From NCBI GenBank assembly GCA_033283385.1, contig JAWMQQ010000004.1, forward strand, positions 124,001 to 188,000: a stretch of 64,000 nt of DNA. Reading direction: 5' to 3'. Origin of the DNA: Mangrovimicrobium sp033283385. GTDB lineage: Bacteria; Pseudomonadota; Gammaproteobacteria; Pseudomonadales; Halieaceae. Below the pieces are notes generated by a model that did not search any database, was not told the DNA's origin, and saw nothing but the letters and a program-made list of their open reading frames with translations. Both the position numbers and the translations under genes were made by a program. Shown here piece by piece: positions 1 through 10,025 of the stretch. Each line of letters begins with the position of its first letter. Position 1 is the first letter of the stretch.

Positions 1-423
1 GGCATGCTGGACTGGGCGATGGTGGGGCAGATGAGTGTCGCGCAGGCTATCAGCGGCGTGATCAGCGGCGCGGAAAGCGCGATCTGGGACGATCAGCTGG
101 GAGAGCTGCTGCAGGTTTTCGTCGAGGAATACGCCGCCAGCGGCGGGCCACTGGTGGACGCCGGGGAACTGGAGCGCCTGATACTGCTTTCGCTCGCGGT
201 GAGCGGCATCTCGTTCTTCATGGGCGCGCCGGTCGCCATCGCCCGGGAGATCGGCGAACTCGAGGGTGTCATCAGCTATCGCGACCAGTGCTTCCAGGAA
301 CACGAAAACGCCCGCATCCAGCTGCACATGATGACCAGGATGCTCAACACCTGGCAGACCCGAAACCTCGGCGACATGGTGAGGCAGTACGGCCAGGCCG
401 GGGACGGAGGAGTCAAAAAATAG
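1..423 (+). CDS. C-terminal part of a phosphotransferase-like protein (5' end outside window)
   Basis: The reading frame is open at the left edge, so only the last 140 codons are present. An LDWAMVG stretch near the beginning resembles the Asp-Trp motif that ends the catalytic region of aminoglycoside/choline-kinase-like phosphotransferases; the rest looks helical. The assignment rests on that short match. The last seven residues (DGGVKK and neighbours) and the TAG stop lie inside a palindromic repeat at 400-436, so the natural C-terminus seems to have been replaced by repeat-encoded residues. The next gene follows on the same strand. Confidence 0.45.
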   Translation, partial: GMLDWAMVGQMSVAQAISGVISGAESAIWDDQLGELLQVFVEEYAASGGPLVDAGELERLILLSLAVSGISFFMGAPVAIAREIGELEGVISYRDQCFQEHENARIQLHMMTRMLNTWQTRNLGDMVRQYGQAGDGGVKK

Positions 424-911
424 CTCCTCCGTCCCCACGTGTTCTGATCTTCGGCAACTCCGGCTCCGGCAAGTCCACGCTGGCGAAGCAGTTGTGCGAG
501 ACCCATGCGCTGGCGCACCTGGACCTCGATACCCTCGCCTGGGAGCCGACGACGCCGCCGGTGCGCACGCCGCTCCCCACCAGTGCGGCGGCAATCCTGC
601 GGTTCATCGAGTCGCATGATGGCTGGGTGATCGAGGGCTGTTACACCGACCTGTTGCAGCAGGCCCTGCCCTTTGCGACGCAGCTCATCTACATGAACCT
701 TCCTGTGGACGCCTGTATCGCCAACGCCCGCGCCCGGCCATGGGAACCGCACAAATACGAATCGAAGGCGGCCCAGGACGCCAACCTGGAGATGCTGGTC
801 GAGTGGATTTCGCAGTATCCCGACAGGGACGACACGTTCTCGCAGCAGGCGCACCAGGCGCTGTTCGATTCTTTCGCGGGCGCAAAAACGATCTATACCG
901 CCAACCAATAA
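288..911 (+). CDS. Small P-loop nucleotide kinase/ATPase
   Basis: From about position 441 the frame encodes a compact P-loop NTPase of roughly 155 residues. It begins VLIFGNSGSGKST (Walker A), has a DLD/W segment like adenylate- or shikimate-kinase-type proteins, and ends in a lid-like RARPWEPHKYE region. The only canonical in-frame start is the ATG at 288, but the 51 codons from there to 441 look non-conserved, overlap the preceding gene and run through the palindromic repeat at 400-436. No ATG, GTG or TTG lies between 288 and the P-loop. The real start is therefore unclear and may have been displaced by repeat insertion. The phosphate acceptor cannot be predicted. Confidence 0.6.
   Translation: MLPGTRKRPHPAAHDDQDAQHLADPKPRRHGEAVRPGRGRRSQKIAPPSPRVLIFGNSGSGKSTLAKQLCETHALAHLDLDTLAWEPTTPPVRTPLPTSAAAILRFIESHDGWVIEGCYTDLLQQALPFATQLIYMNLPVDACIANARARPWEPHKYESKAAQDANLEMLVEWISQYPDRDDTFSQQAHQALFDSFAGAKTIYTANQ
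400..436. repeat. Family 1 palindromic repeat (GGGGACGGAGGAG type)
   Basis: A 37-base imperfect palindrome with arms GGGGACGGAGGAG and CTCCTCCGTCCCC around an A-rich centre. The same element occurs at 913-975, 3375-3411 and 5723-5788. It looks like a REP-type short palindrome of the kind mobilised by RAYT transposases, though none is encoded here. This copy supplies the stop codon of the upstream gene and covers the expected start of the downstream gene. Confidence 0.75.
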
Positions 912-912
912 A

Positions 913-975
913 GGGGACGGAGGAGCTATTCCATGATCAGCAGCCTGTTGATCATGGAATAGCTCCTCCGTCCCC
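913..975. repeat. Family 1 palindromic repeat, long perfect hairpin
   Basis: Two perfectly complementary 27-base arms flank a 9-base loop. The outer part is the family 1 GGGGACGGAGGAGCTATT arm and the inner part adds TCCATGATCA. It starts one base after the stop codon of the P-loop gene and could act as a transcription terminator or mRNA-stabilising hairpin, although no T tract follows. Confidence 0.8.
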
Positions 976-1051
976 GGTCTGTTTTAAAAATGACTCCTCG
1001 TTAATTGGTGTTTGCCTTGTCTGGCCTGGCGGCGAATATATGCGCGAATCA

Positions 1052-1080
1052 TTGACGAATTGTAAAATAACTAATAATCT
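1052..1080 (+). promoter_or_regulatory. Predicted sigma70-type promoter of the TonB-dependent receptor gene
   Basis: TTGACG at 1052-1057 and TAATCT at 1075-1080 are separated by 17 bases in a locally AT-rich stretch about 100 bases before the receptor start codon. This is motif reading only. Confidence 0.4.
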
Positions 1081-1183
1081 GTCAGCTAAAAGAACACTAG
1101 GTTTTGTATGGTGACCACATGCCGGGCCGCTGCGCATGGTCGCTGTGGCCGGGTTTGAGCTGATAAAAATAAGGATAACAAGC

Positions 1184-3370
1184 ATGAAAAATGGCTATTT
1201 CGGGATGGCCGGTCTCGTCTGTGCGGCGAGTGGTGTCATCAATCCCGTGTATGCGCAGGGCTCGCAGCCCGTAGCAACTGCGGATTCATCAGTTCTCGAA
1301 ACCGTCGTCGTCACCGCGCAGCGCCGCCAGGAGCGGCTGGTAGATGTGCCGATTTCCATTACGGCGCTCTCGGGCGAGGACCTGCTGCGCTCCGGCGTCA
1401 CCTCGACCCCGGACCTTGAACGGGTGACGCCCGGGCTGCAGCTCACCTTCAACGGCGGCTACCTGCAGCCGGCGATCCGCGGCGTGTCCTCGCAGGGCTC
1501 CAACGCCGGCGACAGCTCCAACGTCGCGTTTTACCTGGACGGCGTGTATGTCGCCAGCCAGATCGGCCAGCTGATGGACCTGCCGGACGTCGAGCAGGTG
1601 CAGGTGCTGAAAGGGCCGCAGGGTACGCTGTACGGGCAGAACGCCACCGGCGGCGCGATCATCATCTCCACCGTGAGGCCCTCGCTGGAGGAGAGTACCG
1701 GCAAGCTCAGCCTGAGCTACGGCAACTACAATGCCGTCGACGTGAATGGCTATATCTCCGGACCGATCTCCGACAAGTTCGCCGGCAGCCTGGCGCTGGC
1801 GAAGCAGGACCGCGACGGCTTCCGCGACGACATCGTCTACGGCGGCGAGGACAAAGGCCTGCGCTCGGAACTGGCGCGCGGCAAACTGCTGTTCCAGGCC
1901 ACCGACGACATCGACCTGCTGCTGACCGCCTATACCAGCGAGCGCAAGGACAGCGCGCCCTACGCGGGCCGCGCCTGGAACCGTGAATCCTTCGACTACC
2001 TGGTCTACCCGACGGCTCCGTACCCGGATGTCGACGAAATCGCTACCAGCTTTACGCCGGACACGGACCTGGAGTCGAAAGGCGTCAGCCTGCAGGCCGA
2101 CTTCCTGCTGTCCTTCGGCAAGCTGCAGAGCACCACGGCCTGGAGCCAGAACGAGGCGCACCTGCTGGTCGACGTGGACTACGGCCCGGCCCATTACGCC
2201 GACGTGACTGTCAACCAGGACCAGGACACCTTCGTGCAGGAACTCAACTTCACCTCGGAACAGGTGGGCAACTGGCTGTTTTCCGGCGGGCTGTTCTACC
2301 TGCAGTCCAGGGACGAATTCAAGCCGAATATTTTCCGCATCCAGAGCCCGCCGATCCTGGCGCCGGCGCCGTCAGCGCCGACGATTTTCTCCAGCTACTC
2401 CTGGGGCGGTGTGGACAAAGAAATCTACGCGGCCTACCTGGAAGCGACCTACGACTTCACCGAGGACCTGCAATTGACGGTCGGCGGCCGCTACAGCGAC
2501 GAAGAGCAGAAATCGAAAACCAATCCCAACACCTTCATTCCGGACTCGGGAACGGTGGAATCGCCCTACAGCCCCGAGACCTTCAGCAAGTTCACCCCGC
2601 GCGTGTCGCTGCGTTACGCGCTGTCCGATGCTTCCAACGTCTACGCGACCTACAGCGAGGGCTTCAAGAGCGGCATTCTCTCCGGCCAGAACCCGCCGGT
2701 GGACCCGGAGCAGCTGGACGCCTACGAGATCGGCTACAAGGGCGACCTCACCGAGCGCATTTCCGCCAGTGCGGCGCTGTACTACTACGACTACACCGAT
2801 TTGCAGGTCGCGCAGTACGAAGCACCGAACTACGTCTACCAGAATGCCGCCTCGGCGGAGATCAAGGGCGCCGAATTCAACGCGACCTGGCAGGCGACGG
2901 ACGGGCTGCGGCTGGCCGCCGGCGTCTCGCTGATGGACGCGCAGTACAAGGACTTCCCGGAAGCCGGCAGCTACATATGGAACCCGGTGAACTTCGCCAC
3001 GCCCAACGAGAGCGTGAACATCGATGCCAGCGGTGTCGACATGGTGCGCGCGCCCGACGTCACCGGCTTTATCAACGCCAACTACACCCTGGACACGTCA
3101 ATCGGCCAGTTCGGCGCCTTCGCCTCGCTGTACTACAACGACGGCTACAACCTGGAGTTCAGCGAGCACGTGACCCAGGACTCCTACACCATGCTGGACG
3201 GCGAGCTGTCCTTCTCACCCGCGGCTGCGTCCTACCTGCGCGTCTCGCTCTGGGGCCGCAACCTGACGGACGAGGACGTGCTGGCCAGCCTGCTGCAGAC
3301 CAACTTCGCCAACGGCGTCGCCTACAGCGCGCCGCGCACCTTCGGCGCCCGCCTCGACCTGGAGTTCTGA
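1184..3370 (+). CDS. TonB-dependent outer-membrane receptor
   Basis: Outer-membrane beta-barrel for TonB/ExbBD-driven uptake of a bulky substrate. From the ATG at 1184 (AAGGAT ribosome site eight bases upstream, better than the in-frame ATG at 1136) it has a signal peptide ending in VYAQG, a TonB-box-like segment ETVVVTAQRRQE, a plug domain with DVPISITALSG and VLKGPQGTLYGQNATGG, then barrel strands ending in an aromatic C-terminus (LDLEF). Length (728 aa) and style match the receptors that are abundant in Sphingomonadales and Cellvibrionales catabolic islands. The ligand is unknown. It stands alone between repeats and a convergent lipoprotein gene. Confidence 0.92.
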   Translation: MKNGYFGMAGLVCAASGVINPVYAQGSQPVATADSSVLETVVVTAQRRQERLVDVPISITALSGEDLLRSGVTSTPDLERVTPGLQLTFNGGYLQPAIRGVSSQGSNAGDSSNVAFYLDGVYVASQIGQLMDLPDVEQVQVLKGPQGTLYGQNATGGAIIISTVRPSLEESTGKLSLSYGNYNAVDVNGYISGPISDKFAGSLALAKQDRDGFRDDIVYGGEDKGLRSELARGKLLFQATDDIDLLLTAYTSERKDSAPYAGRAWNRESFDYLVYPTAPYPDVDEIATSFTPDTDLESKGVSLQADFLLSFGKLQSTTAWSQNEAHLLVDVDYGPAHYADVTVNQDQDTFVQELNFTSEQVGNWLFSGGLFYLQSRDEFKPNIFRIQSPPILAPAPSAPTIFSSYSWGGVDKEIYAAYLEATYDFTEDLQLTVGGRYSDEEQKSKTNPNTFIPDSGTVESPYSPETFSKFTPRVSLRYALSDASNVYATYSEGFKSGILSGQNPPVDPEQLDAYEIGYKGDLTERISASAALYYYDYTDLQVAQYEAPNYVYQNAASAEIKGAEFNATWQATDGLRLAAGVSLMDAQYKDFPEAGSYIWNPVNFATPNESVNIDASGVDMVRAPDVTGFINANYTLDTSIGQFGAFASLYYNDGYNLEFSEHVTQDSYTMLDGELSFSPAAASYLRVSLWGRNLTDEDVLASLLQTNFANGVAYSAPRTFGARLDLEF

Positions 3371-3374
3371 TACC

Positions 3375-3411
3375 GGGGACGGAGGGATTATTTTTTAATC
3401 CCTCCGTCCCC
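3375..3411. repeat. Family 1 palindromic repeat acting as a likely terminator
   Basis: Variant arms GGGGACGGAGGGATTA and TAATCCCTCCGTCCCC surround a T-rich loop, followed on the plus strand by a T5 tract. It sits exactly between the convergent receptor gene (stop at 3370) and the lipoprotein gene (stop at 3419), where it could terminate the receptor transcript. The arms differ from the other copies by compensating changes that keep the pairing. Confidence 0.75.
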
Positions 3412-3418
3412 TTTTTCT

Positions 3419-5641
3419 CTAGTAAACAATGTATCCAGCCCCATCCTGGCGGGCGACGGTTACCACCGAGCCGGTGTAGCGGTCGCAGGCGTAAAGGGAC
3501 AAGTCGTCGTCTCCCAGGTTGCCAAAGAATACTGCGCTGGCACGGTCGAAACTGATGCGCGTGCCCTTGCACCCGACGATGCTGCGCGCCCCGGTGGAAA
3601 GGTCGATCGACAGGATACTGCCGCGGTAGAGACTCCACACGAGGATGCGCCCGGGTGCCGAGTCCCAGGCGACACCTGTGGGTTTCTGCACCTGTTGCTC
3701 CTGTGCAAGCCCTGTGTTGTCCGTCAGTAGCCGGGTTTCACCGGTTCGCGGGTCGATGGCCAGCACCTCACCGTTTTCACGCACGCCGATTACCCGGTGT
3801 TGATCCGCATCGTAGAGGTTGAGCGGCATGTCCTTTGTGGCATCTGGCGCCTCGACGAGCAACTCGCGCGCCCCGGTGGCAATATCGATGGAAATCAGGC
3901 CGTGAAATGCGTAGTCGGGTTCATAGGCCGCGGATGCGTACAGCAGGCCGTTGTCGTAGTCGACGCTCAGGCTGTTGATATCCCACAGGGCCGGACCGCT
4001 GCTTCCCTGTGCACTCGGTGCCACGAGGGTAATTGCGCCACTGGTGAGGTTGGCGGCGAGCACCAGGCCGCGTACGCCGAAGTAGAGCTGGGTGCCCTCG
4101 GCGTCCAGTGCCGGGCCCGCGATCCCTCCCGGAGGCAGCTTCGGGACGACCACCTCTCGCTGCAGCGTCTTCAGGTCCAGTGCCATTAGCCGGTCGTAGT
4201 CGAAGTTGTAGAGCTGGCGTGCAGCGCTGTCGACGATACCGAGCTTCCACGATTCGACATCCGGCCCGCTGCCCACGGCGCGGTGCACCTCCAGCAGGGT
4301 CTGCAGTGACCCATCGCCCAGGTCCAGTGCGCTGATCCGGCTGCGGTCAGTGGTGATCAGCAGTCGCTGGTTCACCGGGTCGTAGTCCATGTCGTCGATG
4401 TTGGCCGGGATGTTCGGGTCTTCCAGCAGTCGCTGGCGATCGCCGGTGACCGGGTCCACGCCGAGAATATCGGTACCTTTTATGGCGATCAGCCGGCCGT
4501 CGGCGGGGTCGCGGAATAGCCGCTGCGGTGCGTTGGACTGCAGTTGGGAGAGTAGCGGCCCGCTACCGTGCTGCGCGTCGGACACTACCTGGGCGGCGCC
4601 GGTGGCCAGGTCGTAGGCGTAGACGCCCAACTGGTCGGTGAAGCTGGCGATGTGCTGCGATGGATCGATGTTGTACCGGGCGGTAACGATCGCCCGGTTG
4701 TTGTCCGGGTCAACGACAACCGGGCCGGCGCAGATCGGCGCGGAGGGGCCGCCCGGAAGCGGCGGGACCGCGCCGGTGTCCGCGAGGATACTCACCTCGC
4801 CCGTGGTGGTGGAAACGGCTCGCAGGTCGCAGTAGTCGACTTCGTAGTCAAAGCCGGTGACCTGATACGCGTAAACCAGGCGTTGCTGCAGCGCATCGAA
4901 ATCGAATCCGCCAAAGCTGTAGTAGCAGCAGTATCCGTCATCGACCGGAATGGCCGGGGTGGCCGTCCAGTTGCCGCCGGCGAGGTCGGCCTGCACCACG
5001 TCGCGGGGGGCAACGGAGTCCAGGCGCGGCAGGTAGGCTGCGTCGGCGATAGGGTCGTCGCGAATCCCGCCGACGATGCTTTTGCCGGACAGGCCGCTTG
5101 CCACCAGGGTCTCGTCGCCAGTGCCCAGGTCCACGCGGCGCAGGTTGCCGCTGCCGTAGACCAGCGCGCTTGTGCCGTCCGGAGATGCCCGCAGGAACTG
5201 GTAATCGTCGGGAAACGGCGAGTTGCGCAGGCTCACCGACGCCTGGTTCGAACTGCCGTTGACCGCTGTCACCTGCGTGGCGATTTCCACGGTCTGTGCG
5301 CGCAGCGGCACCTCCGCCCGCCAGCGCCCGCTGGCGTAGTCGACAGTCGCATTCGCGCCGTTGACGCTGAACGAGGCGATGTCGCGAGCAGTGAGCTGGC
5401 CGTCGCTGAGGTCCTCGATAGTGCCGCTGACCACCAGGGTGTCCACCGCATCGGTGGCCGCCCCGTCGAGGGGAAAGGTGATGCTGACTGAAAGATCGCT
5501 GGGTGCCGGAGGTGGCCCGGAATTCGAAGACCCTCCGCCGCCGCAGGATGCCAGCGCGAAGCCGGCCACAATGGCTATGATTGCTGACTGCCGGGGGAAT
5601 ACCGCTTTTGGAATTGTTATCGCGTGCCGACCATACCGCAT
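3419..5641 (-). CDS. Secreted lipoprotein with beta-propeller-like repeats
   Basis: 740 aa. The N-terminus has a signal peptide with lipobox LASC followed by GGGGSS, predicting lipid anchoring and probably outer-membrane or surface placement. An Ig-like region (about residues 45-120, SVSITFPLDGAATDA) precedes repeated blades of the form LVYGSGNLRRVDLGTGDE, VAYDLATGAAQVVSD and LAIDPRTGETRLLTD, typical of NHL/YncE/SMP-30-like propellers. No catalytic motif is evident. It is transcribed toward the TonB receptor gene, so a role in substrate binding at the surface is possible but unproven. Confidence 0.75.
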   Translation of the reverse strand: MRYGRHAITIPKAVFPRQSAIIAIVAGFALASCGGGGSSNSGPPPAPSDLSVSITFPLDGAATDAVDTLVVSGTIEDLSDGQLTARDIASFSVNGANATVDYASGRWRAEVPLRAQTVEIATQVTAVNGSSNQASVSLRNSPFPDDYQFLRASPDGTSALVYGSGNLRRVDLGTGDETLVASGLSGKSIVGGIRDDPIADAAYLPRLDSVAPRDVVQADLAGGNWTATPAIPVDDGYCCYYSFGGFDFDALQQRLVYAYQVTGFDYEVDYCDLRAVSTTTGEVSILADTGAVPPLPGGPSAPICAGPVVVDPDNNRAIVTARYNIDPSQHIASFTDQLGVYAYDLATGAAQVVSDAQHGSGPLLSQLQSNAPQRLFRDPADGRLIAIKGTDILGVDPVTGDRQRLLEDPNIPANIDDMDYDPVNQRLLITTDRSRISALDLGDGSLQTLLEVHRAVGSGPDVESWKLGIVDSAARQLYNFDYDRLMALDLKTLQREVVVPKLPPGGIAGPALDAEGTQLYFGVRGLVLAANLTSGAITLVAPSAQGSSGPALWDINSLSVDYDNGLLYASAAYEPDYAFHGLISIDIATGARELLVEAPDATKDMPLNLYDADQHRVIGVRENGEVLAIDPRTGETRLLTDNTGLAQEQQVQKPTGVAWDSAPGRILVWSLYRGSILSIDLSTGARSIVGCKGTRISFDRASAVFFGNLGDDDLSLYACDRYTGSVVTVARQDGAGYIVY

Positions 5642-5722
5642 ACCGTGCCTCCCTGGCGTGGTTTCGTAGGGCGTATGGTAATGACGGTTCCCCCGAGTGG
5701 TCTATTCCATTTTCCAGTAATC

Positions 5723-5788
5723 GGGGACGGAGGAGCTATTTTTTAGCTCCTCCGTCCCCACTGGTTAAAAAATAGCTCCTCCGTCCCC
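5723..5788. repeat. Family 1 palindromic repeat plus a half copy
   Basis: A complete 37-base palindrome at 5723-5759 is followed after seven bases by a solitary right half (5767-5788, AAAAAATAGCTCCTCCGTCC). It lies between the lipoprotein gene start (5641) and the stop of the acetoacetyl-CoA synthetase gene (5793), so it may end that transcript. Confidence 0.75.
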
Positions 5789-5792
5789 GGGG

Positions 5793-7748
<1,956 letters not shown>

Positions 7749-8158
7749 GGTGGTTTCTATTCCGGTTCAGGTGATCGTGCAGCTCCGCCGGTTCCGGCGC
7801 TCGGGCTGTCGTATCGGGCGCTTTAATGTACGGACAATAATGACAAAGGGGCACCCTGGTTGTAATTCACTGGGTTGAAACAGCCACACTGTTCGCCCCC
7901 ACTATTTGCAGTATTTACATGCAGTTAATCGCGAAAGCGCTTTTATGGTCATCGCTGGTGCGCTTGCCGGAAAAACCGCCAAATGATAGCATTTTTGTCC
8001 TGACTATCCACAGTCAGCCGATCGCCCGACCAGAATTCGCTGGATGCCCCGGCAAAGGGGCGCGCCCAGCCGCCCGCCGTCCCGGGGTACCCCGGACAGC
8101 TCCGCTACGAATTTCCCGATCGACAGATACGCAGATTAACTGCCCCAGGAGAAAGTAC
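7749..8158. promoter_or_regulatory. Divergent intergenic region with two copies of a GGACA motif
   Basis: No gene is supported in these 410 bases. Two related sites are visible: TTTAATGTACGGACAATAA at 7822-7840 (near-palindromic TTAATGT-ACGG-ACAATAA) and, on the minus strand at 7991-8008, ATAGTCAGGACAAAAAT. Similar sites lie at 9864-9882 and 9938-9957 next to the GntR gene, so they are candidate operators for that regulator. Confidence 0.4.
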
Positions 8159-8995
8159 ATGGCCCTGACCACCCGCGATCTCAAACCGCAGATCGCCACC
8201 GAAATTCGCGCCGGCAAGCAGGACCTGCTCAGCGGCGAGTACGCCGGCCAGATTCGCGAACTGCTGGAGCAGCGCGGCGTGCTGGTATTCCCGCAAATCA
8301 ATTTTACCGATGAAGAACAGGTTGCCTTCACCAAGACCCTGGGCAAGTTCGCGCCGGAATTGCGCGATCCCAAGGGCGGCGCCGAGTCGGTGCACAAGAT
8401 CACCCTGGACGAGGGCCAGAGCGCCAGCGCCGCCTACCTCAAGGGATCCATGTACTGGCACATCGACGGCACCATGAACGAGGTGCCCATCCTCGGCTCC
8501 ATTCTCTCCGCCAAGGTGCTTTCGCCCACCGGCGGCCAGACCGAGTTCTGCAACACCTACGCCGCCTACGACGCGCTGCCCGAAGAGGACAAGGCCGAGT
8601 ACGAGAAGCTCACCGTGATGCACTCGGCCTGGAATACCCTGTTTTACTACGCGCCGGAACCGCCGCTGCAGATGCTGCAGCAGATGATGGCCATCGGCGA
8701 CAGCGAACTGCCGCTGGTGTGGAAGCACGAGTCCGGCCGCAAGTCGCTGGTGATCGGCTGCACCGCCTACGAGGTCAAGGGCCTGGGTCATCGCAAGAGC
8801 ATGGAACTGCTGGTCAAGCTGCGCGAGTGGGCCACCCGGCCCGAGTTCGTCTACCGCCACGAGTGGACGGTGGGCGATACCATCATGTGGGACAACACCG
8901 GCACCATGCACCGCGCACTGCCCTACGACCCGGCCTGCGGCCGCATGATGCACCGCACCAAGCTCGAGGGCGAAGAGGCCTTCGCCTTCGCGTAA
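8159..8995 (+). CDS. TauD/TfdA-family Fe(II)/2-oxoglutarate dioxygenase (copy 1 of 4)
   Basis: 278 aa from ATG 8159, preceded by AGGAGAA. The frame extends upstream, but the paralogues at 39610 and 56937 have the same length from this start. Fe(II) ligands are His101, Asp103 (YWHIDGT) and His251 (MHRALPY); Arg262 sits eleven residues after the distal His, as for 2-oxoglutarate binding in TauD. The family hydroxylates C-H bonds, often next to heteroatoms, using O2 and 2-oxoglutarate with succinate and CO2 released. Substrate unknown; the family includes taurine, phenoxyalkanoate and betaine-type hydroxylases. It is divergent from aacS and convergent with the GntR gene. Confidence 0.88.
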   Translation: MALTTRDLKPQIATEIRAGKQDLLSGEYAGQIRELLEQRGVLVFPQINFTDEEQVAFTKTLGKFAPELRDPKGGAESVHKITLDEGQSASAAYLKGSMYWHIDGTMNEVPILGSILSAKVLSPTGGQTEFCNTYAAYDALPEEDKAEYEKLTVMHSAWNTLFYYAPEPPLQMLQQMMAIGDSELPLVWKHESGRKSLVIGCTAYEVKGLGHRKSMELLVKLREWATRPEFVYRHEWTVGDTIMWDNTGTMHRALPYDPACGRMMHRTKLEGEEAFAFA

Positions 8996-9007
8996 ACCGG
9001 CTCTCGC

Positions 9008-9790
9008 CTAGGTGCGCACCCGGCGCATGGTCATGGAGTGCTGGAAGCGCTCCGCCGGGTGCGTGTTGATGGTGATCTGGGCGACGGTGGCGTCCGCCGT
9101 GGTGTAGGTGCGGCGAATCTCCAGCGCCGCCGAGGCGCTGGGCACGCCCAGTTCGCCGGCCAGTTCCGGCCCCAGGATGGTGGCGGAGATCTGCTGCTCC
9201 ACCTTGACGATGTTGATACCGAACAGGTCCTCGATCAGCGGGAAGATCGGCCCGTCGTGGCGCTGCAGCAGGCGACCCACGGCGGCATAGGCGAGGTTGA
9301 CGTAGTACTCCGTCCAGCAGGCGGGCGTGTCGTCATCCTCGGAGAAGCGATACCCTGTCACCTCCAGCCACTGCTCGCCCGCGTCCAGGCCGACGCGCTC
9401 GGCGAGTTCCGCGCCAACGGTGACCGTGCGGATGCCCTGGATCTCGAAGCGGGTATCGGTGCCGAAGGCCAGCAGGTCGTTGATCGACATGACCTGCTGG
9501 ATGTCGCTGCCGGAGGCGCGCGGCGGTATCACCACCGTGCCGGCGCGCTTGCGCGAGGCGACGAGGCCGTCCTCGCGCAGCAGTCGCAGGGCTTCGCGCA
9601 CGGTGTAACGGCTGACGGCGAAACGCTCGCAGAGCCCGTCCTCGGTGGGCAGCTTGGAGCCCACGGGGTAGGCGCCGCTGACGATCTCCTCGCGCAGGAT
9701 GCCGGCTACCTGCAGGTAGAGTGGGCGTTTCGACTGTGGTTCGACGGGGCCGGTATGGTTGCCCGGCGCGGCCCGGTTGGTGGTCGGCAT
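9008..9790 (-). CDS. GntR-family transcriptional regulator, HutC/UTRA type
   Basis: 260 aa. The N-terminal winged helix (about residues 20-85: LYLQVAGILREEIVSG, SKLPTEDGLCERFAVSRYTV) is followed by a UTRA-like ligand domain of about 150 residues. Such proteins are usually repressors released by a small effector. It is divergent from the Rieske/CoA-transferase operon, and GGACA-type repeats in the intergenic region (9864-9882, 9938-9957) and in the aacS/TauD intergenic region are candidate binding sites. It probably controls the flanking 8-15 kb catabolic set. Confidence 0.88.
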   Translation of the reverse strand: MPTTNRAAPGNHTGPVEPQSKRPLYLQVAGILREEIVSGAYPVGSKLPTEDGLCERFAVSRYTVREALRLLREDGLVASRKRAGTVVIPPRASGSDIQQVMSINDLLAFGTDTRFEIQGIRTVTVGAELAERVGLDAGEQWLEVTGYRFSEDDDTPACWTEYYVNLAYAAVGRLLQRHDGPIFPLIEDLFGINIVKVEQQISATILGPELAGELGVPSASAALEIRRTYTTADATVAQITINTHPAERFQHSMTMRRVRT

Positions 9791-9863
9791 GCTGGTCCCC
9801 TGGCTGGCGAGGCCCCCGCCGAAGGCCGGGTTCGCCGAAGATTGATCGGGGTCAAATTAGCAC

Positions 9864-9957
9864 AATATATACGGACATTAAAAGAATTTTAACTATGGGT
9901 GGCTGGCCGGTGGCCGGTTTGTGCAATAACATGTTTTCTATATAGTCTGGACATAAA
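9864..9957. promoter_or_regulatory. Candidate GntR operator pair
   Basis: Two related motifs, AATATATACGGACATTAAA at 9864-9882 and CTATATAGTCTGGACATAAA at 9938-9957, lie in the AT-rich gap between the divergent GntR and Rieske genes. The second contains the GTCTGGAC palindrome. Two further copies lie at 7822-7840 and 7991-8008. Confidence 0.4.
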
Positions 9958-10025
9958 GTGCCGATTACCATTGGCACCCCTTCCTGAACCCACCCGCAAA
10001 CCACCAACCGGGAGCTGAAAAAGCG

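Noticed and set aside
1136..1183. Longer start for the first TonB receptor at 1136
   Set aside because: The extra residues precede a normal signal peptide and lack a ribosome site, while ATG 1184 has AAGGAT at good spacing.
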